Positions 62,139 through 64,000 of a stretch of DNA of 64,000 nt are shown here, in pieces (positions within the stretch are counted from its first letter, which is position 1; every line of letters starts with the position of its first letter). The notes beneath the pieces are model-generated. The model saw nothing but the letters and a program-made list of their open reading frames with translations. It was not told where the DNA came from and searched no databases. The DNA lies in the NCBI GenBank assembly GCA_905182985.1, contig CAJJDN010000050.1, forward strand, positions 496,001-560,000, given 5' to 3'. The stretch comes from Paramecium sonneborni. Its lineage: Eukaryota; Ciliophora; Oligohymenophorea; Peniculida; Parameciidae. The position numbers and the translations under genes were made by a program.

Positions 62139-62807
62139 TCAGCAACAACTGTCCTATTTTTTGGGTTTTTCTTCTTAAGGTAATGGAGTTTGTAAATATT
62201 ATTGGGGTTATGGTTTTCTTACTTTGCCTGCTAAACCAGTTTCTTAAATTGATTAAGTAAAAGCTTGAAATGCTGCTTCAACCTAGCTTATAATAATAAT
62301 GAATACTTGATCACTTGTTTTAGCACTTACTTCAAAGAATTTTAGATTATATTCTTTGGCCAATTCTTCAGCCATAGTTGTAGTTACTTATCTAGATTCA
62401 TCAGTTGCTAAATCATTTTTATTTCCCAAGAGCATCAACAACACATTTTCATCAGCATAATGATTGAGTTCATTCATCCAATATTTACGGATATCTTCAA
62501 AAGACTTTAAGTTTGTGATATCATAAACAACAACAATTCCTTATGCTCCTTTGTAATAAGAGTTGGTAATATTTCTAAATCTTTCCTAACCAGCAGTATC
62601 CCATATCTACAATTTAACTCCTTATCCATTAACCCTTAATGATTTAAAACGAAAATCAACTCCAATAGTACTCAAATACATATCTCTGAATTGATCATCG
62701 CAGAAACGAATTAACAATGATGACTTTCCAACTGCACTATTACCAACTATGACAATTTTGTATAATTATTCCTCCATTTTTAAATTATTATTTTACAAGA
62801 ATTCATC
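61701..62807. repeat. First copy of 1,107-bp direct duplication (Rab locus)
   Basis: Repeated at 62809-63915 after one N at 62808. The whole Rab gene falls inside, so it appears twice. Same single-N pattern as the four other duplicated blocks. Confidence 0.9.
62139..62777 (-). CDS. Rab-family small GTPase (copy 1)
   Basis: Vesicle-traffic GTPase of 204 residues. G motifs: VGNSAVGKSSLLIRF (P-loop), TIGVDFRFKSL (switch I), WDTAGQERFRNITNSYYKGA (switch II), LLGNKNDLA (NKxD), FEVSAKTSDQ (SAK). One 24-nt intron follows SAKTSDQ, before VEAAFQAF. The C-terminus EEKPKKQDSCC is a double-cysteine geranylgeranylation site. The switch and RabF sequences are closest in style to the Rab1/Rab8 group. TGA at 62139-62141. 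Apparently identical to 63247-63885 and probably the same locus. Confidence 0.9.
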
Positions 62808-63246
62808 NCAATTGAAATTAAATTAAATGATTTAGAGATTCTATAAAAATATTGATCTTAAATTTGTAAATCAAATAGATAGATTTTGCAATTTCTTTAG
62901 ATGCTTAGGCTTTCTCTTTGAAATGCTATATGTTTTTTATCACCTAAGGATTTTTATGCTTAAATTTAAAATAAATTTAGGTATTAAAATGTTAATCTCC
63001 TAATAGAAATATTATAAAAATTTAATGTTTAAATCGATTAATGAAATATATAATTAAAGATTCGTTATGAGAATAAGATGAATTAAGTTTCGATTGAATT
63101 AGAAATATTCTTTTTAGAATTGATTCACAAAAATGATAAATAAATAATAATTAAAAATAAATTATAGATTAATAGATTATAGTCAGATAAAGAATATATT
63201 ATCTCCAAGAAATATTATATTGTTGTCCTTAAATATAACAAATAAA

Positions 63247-63885
63247 TCAGCAACAACTGTCCTATTTTTTGGGTTTTTCTTCTTAAGGTAATGGAGTTTG
63301 TAAATATTATTGGGGTTATGGTTTTCTTACTTTGCCTGCTAAACCAGTTTCTTAAATTGATTAAGTAAAAGCTTGAAATGCTGCTTCAACCTAGCTTATA
63401 ATAATAATGAATACTTGATCACTTGTTTTAGCACTTACTTCAAAGAATTTTAGATTATATTCTTTGGCCAATTCTTCAGCCATAGTTGTAGTTACTTATC
63501 TAGATTCATCAGTTGCTAAATCATTTTTATTTCCCAAGAGCATCAACAACACATTTTCATCAGCATAATGATTGAGTTCATTCATCCAATATTTACGGAT
63601 ATCTTCAAAAGACTTTAAGTTTGTGATATCATAAACAACAACAATTCCTTATGCTCCTTTGTAATAAGAGTTGGTAATATTTCTAAATCTTTCCTAACCA
63701 GCAGTATCCCATATCTACAATTTAACTCCTTATCCATTAACCCTTAATGATTTAAAACGAAAATCAACTCCAATAGTACTCAAATACATATCTCTGAATT
63801 GATCATCGCAGAAACGAATTAACAATGATGACTTTCCAACTGCACTATTACCAACTATGACAATTTTGTATAATTATTCCTCCAT
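63247..63885 (-). CDS. Rab-family small GTPase (copy 2)
   Basis: Same protein, intron and stop context as the copy at 62139-62777, offset by 1,108 bp. It starts MEEQLYKIVIVGNSAVGKSS. This copy has genuine flanking sequence up to the window end, so it is the better reference for the locus. Confidence 0.9.
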
Positions 63886-64000
63886 TTTTAAATTATTATT
63901 TTACAAGAATTCATCATCTATTTATTACATATCATTCTGTCATTATTCATTTCAATTATTTTACTTAAAAATATTTAGATAATAGAATCTTAATCATTTG

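Noticed and set aside
62139..63885. Two tandem Rab genes as a genuine duplication
   Set aside because: The copies and their flanks appear identical over 1,107 bp and meet at a single N, matching four other assembly overlaps.
1..64000. Bacterial or mitochondrial origin
   Set aside because: Only code 6 with tiny spliceosomal introns gives full-length proteins, and the proteins are cytosolic eukaryotic types.
1..64000. CRISPR arrays, rRNA or tRNA genes, telomeric repeats
   Set aside because: None seen; there are no regular spaced repeats, no recognisable rRNA core and no CCCCAA/CCCAAA arrays. A tRNA scan could not be run.

Overview
The window is macronuclear (somatic) DNA of a ciliate, most likely a Paramecium species. 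It is about 75-80% A+T. Long reading frames appear only when TAA and TAG are read as glutamine and TGA is the sole stop (code 6). The frames are broken by very small introns, mostly 21-34 nt with GTA...TAG ends. These introns restore well-conserved proteins such as ribosomal eS6, Tom40, a Rab GTPase and a BT1 transporter. Under the standard code almost everything looks non-coding, so short standard-code frames are fragments or shadows.

Layout: 0.2-2 kb, two unrecognised genes. 2-6.6 kb, a large multi-pass membrane/PAS-type protein. 6.8-8.3 kb, a folate-biopterin (BT1) transporter. 8.3-10 kb, an unrecognised Cys-containing protein. 10.2-15.2 kb, a B-box/coiled-coil gene present in three partly overlapping copies. 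15.4-20.4 kb, a small unknown, RPS6, and a RING protein built on a degenerate translational-GTPase scaffold. 20.7-27.2 kb, an acylated small protein, a cyclic-nucleotide phosphodiesterase, an unknown, a cysteine-rich secreted peptide and a RING/TRAF-zinc-finger protein. 28 kb, RAMP4/SERP1. 29.7-31 kb, a decayed membrane-protein gene. 31.1-34.6 kb, an EF-hand protein and a PH-pseudokinase. 34.6-41 kb, small unknowns, a discoidin-like protein and UTP25. 41-45.2 kb, an EH-domain protein, a single-pass membrane protein, a LIN54/tesmin-type CXC protein and TOM40. 45.3-48.2 kb, unrecognised genes. 48.5-51.4 kb, a CAMK-like kinase. 51.6-54.4 kb, a membrane protein and a head-to-head pair of probable axonemal proteins. 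54.4-56.4 kb, a non-canonical poly(A) polymerase. 56.7-61.6 kb, an unknown and a roughly 1,040-residue coiled-coil protein ending in an AKAP-like helix. 62.1-63.9 kb, a Rab GTPase present twice.

Five places carry 1.1-1.4 kb direct copies separated by exactly one N. They look like unmerged contig overlaps rather than real tandem duplications, so gene counts around them should be halved. One copy set is informative: the third copy of the B-box locus lacks a 285-bp block that the other two retain, and the block is bounded precisely by TA dinucleotides. That is the footprint of IES (internal eliminated sequence) excision.

The genes form no obvious operon or pathway cluster, as expected for a compact eukaryotic chromosome. 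Several are divergently arranged with tiny shared upstream regions: 23 bp between the CXC protein and TOM40, and 63 bp between the two axonemal-type genes. The most unusual single gene is the RING/degenerate-EF1A-type fusion at about 18.8-20.4 kb.
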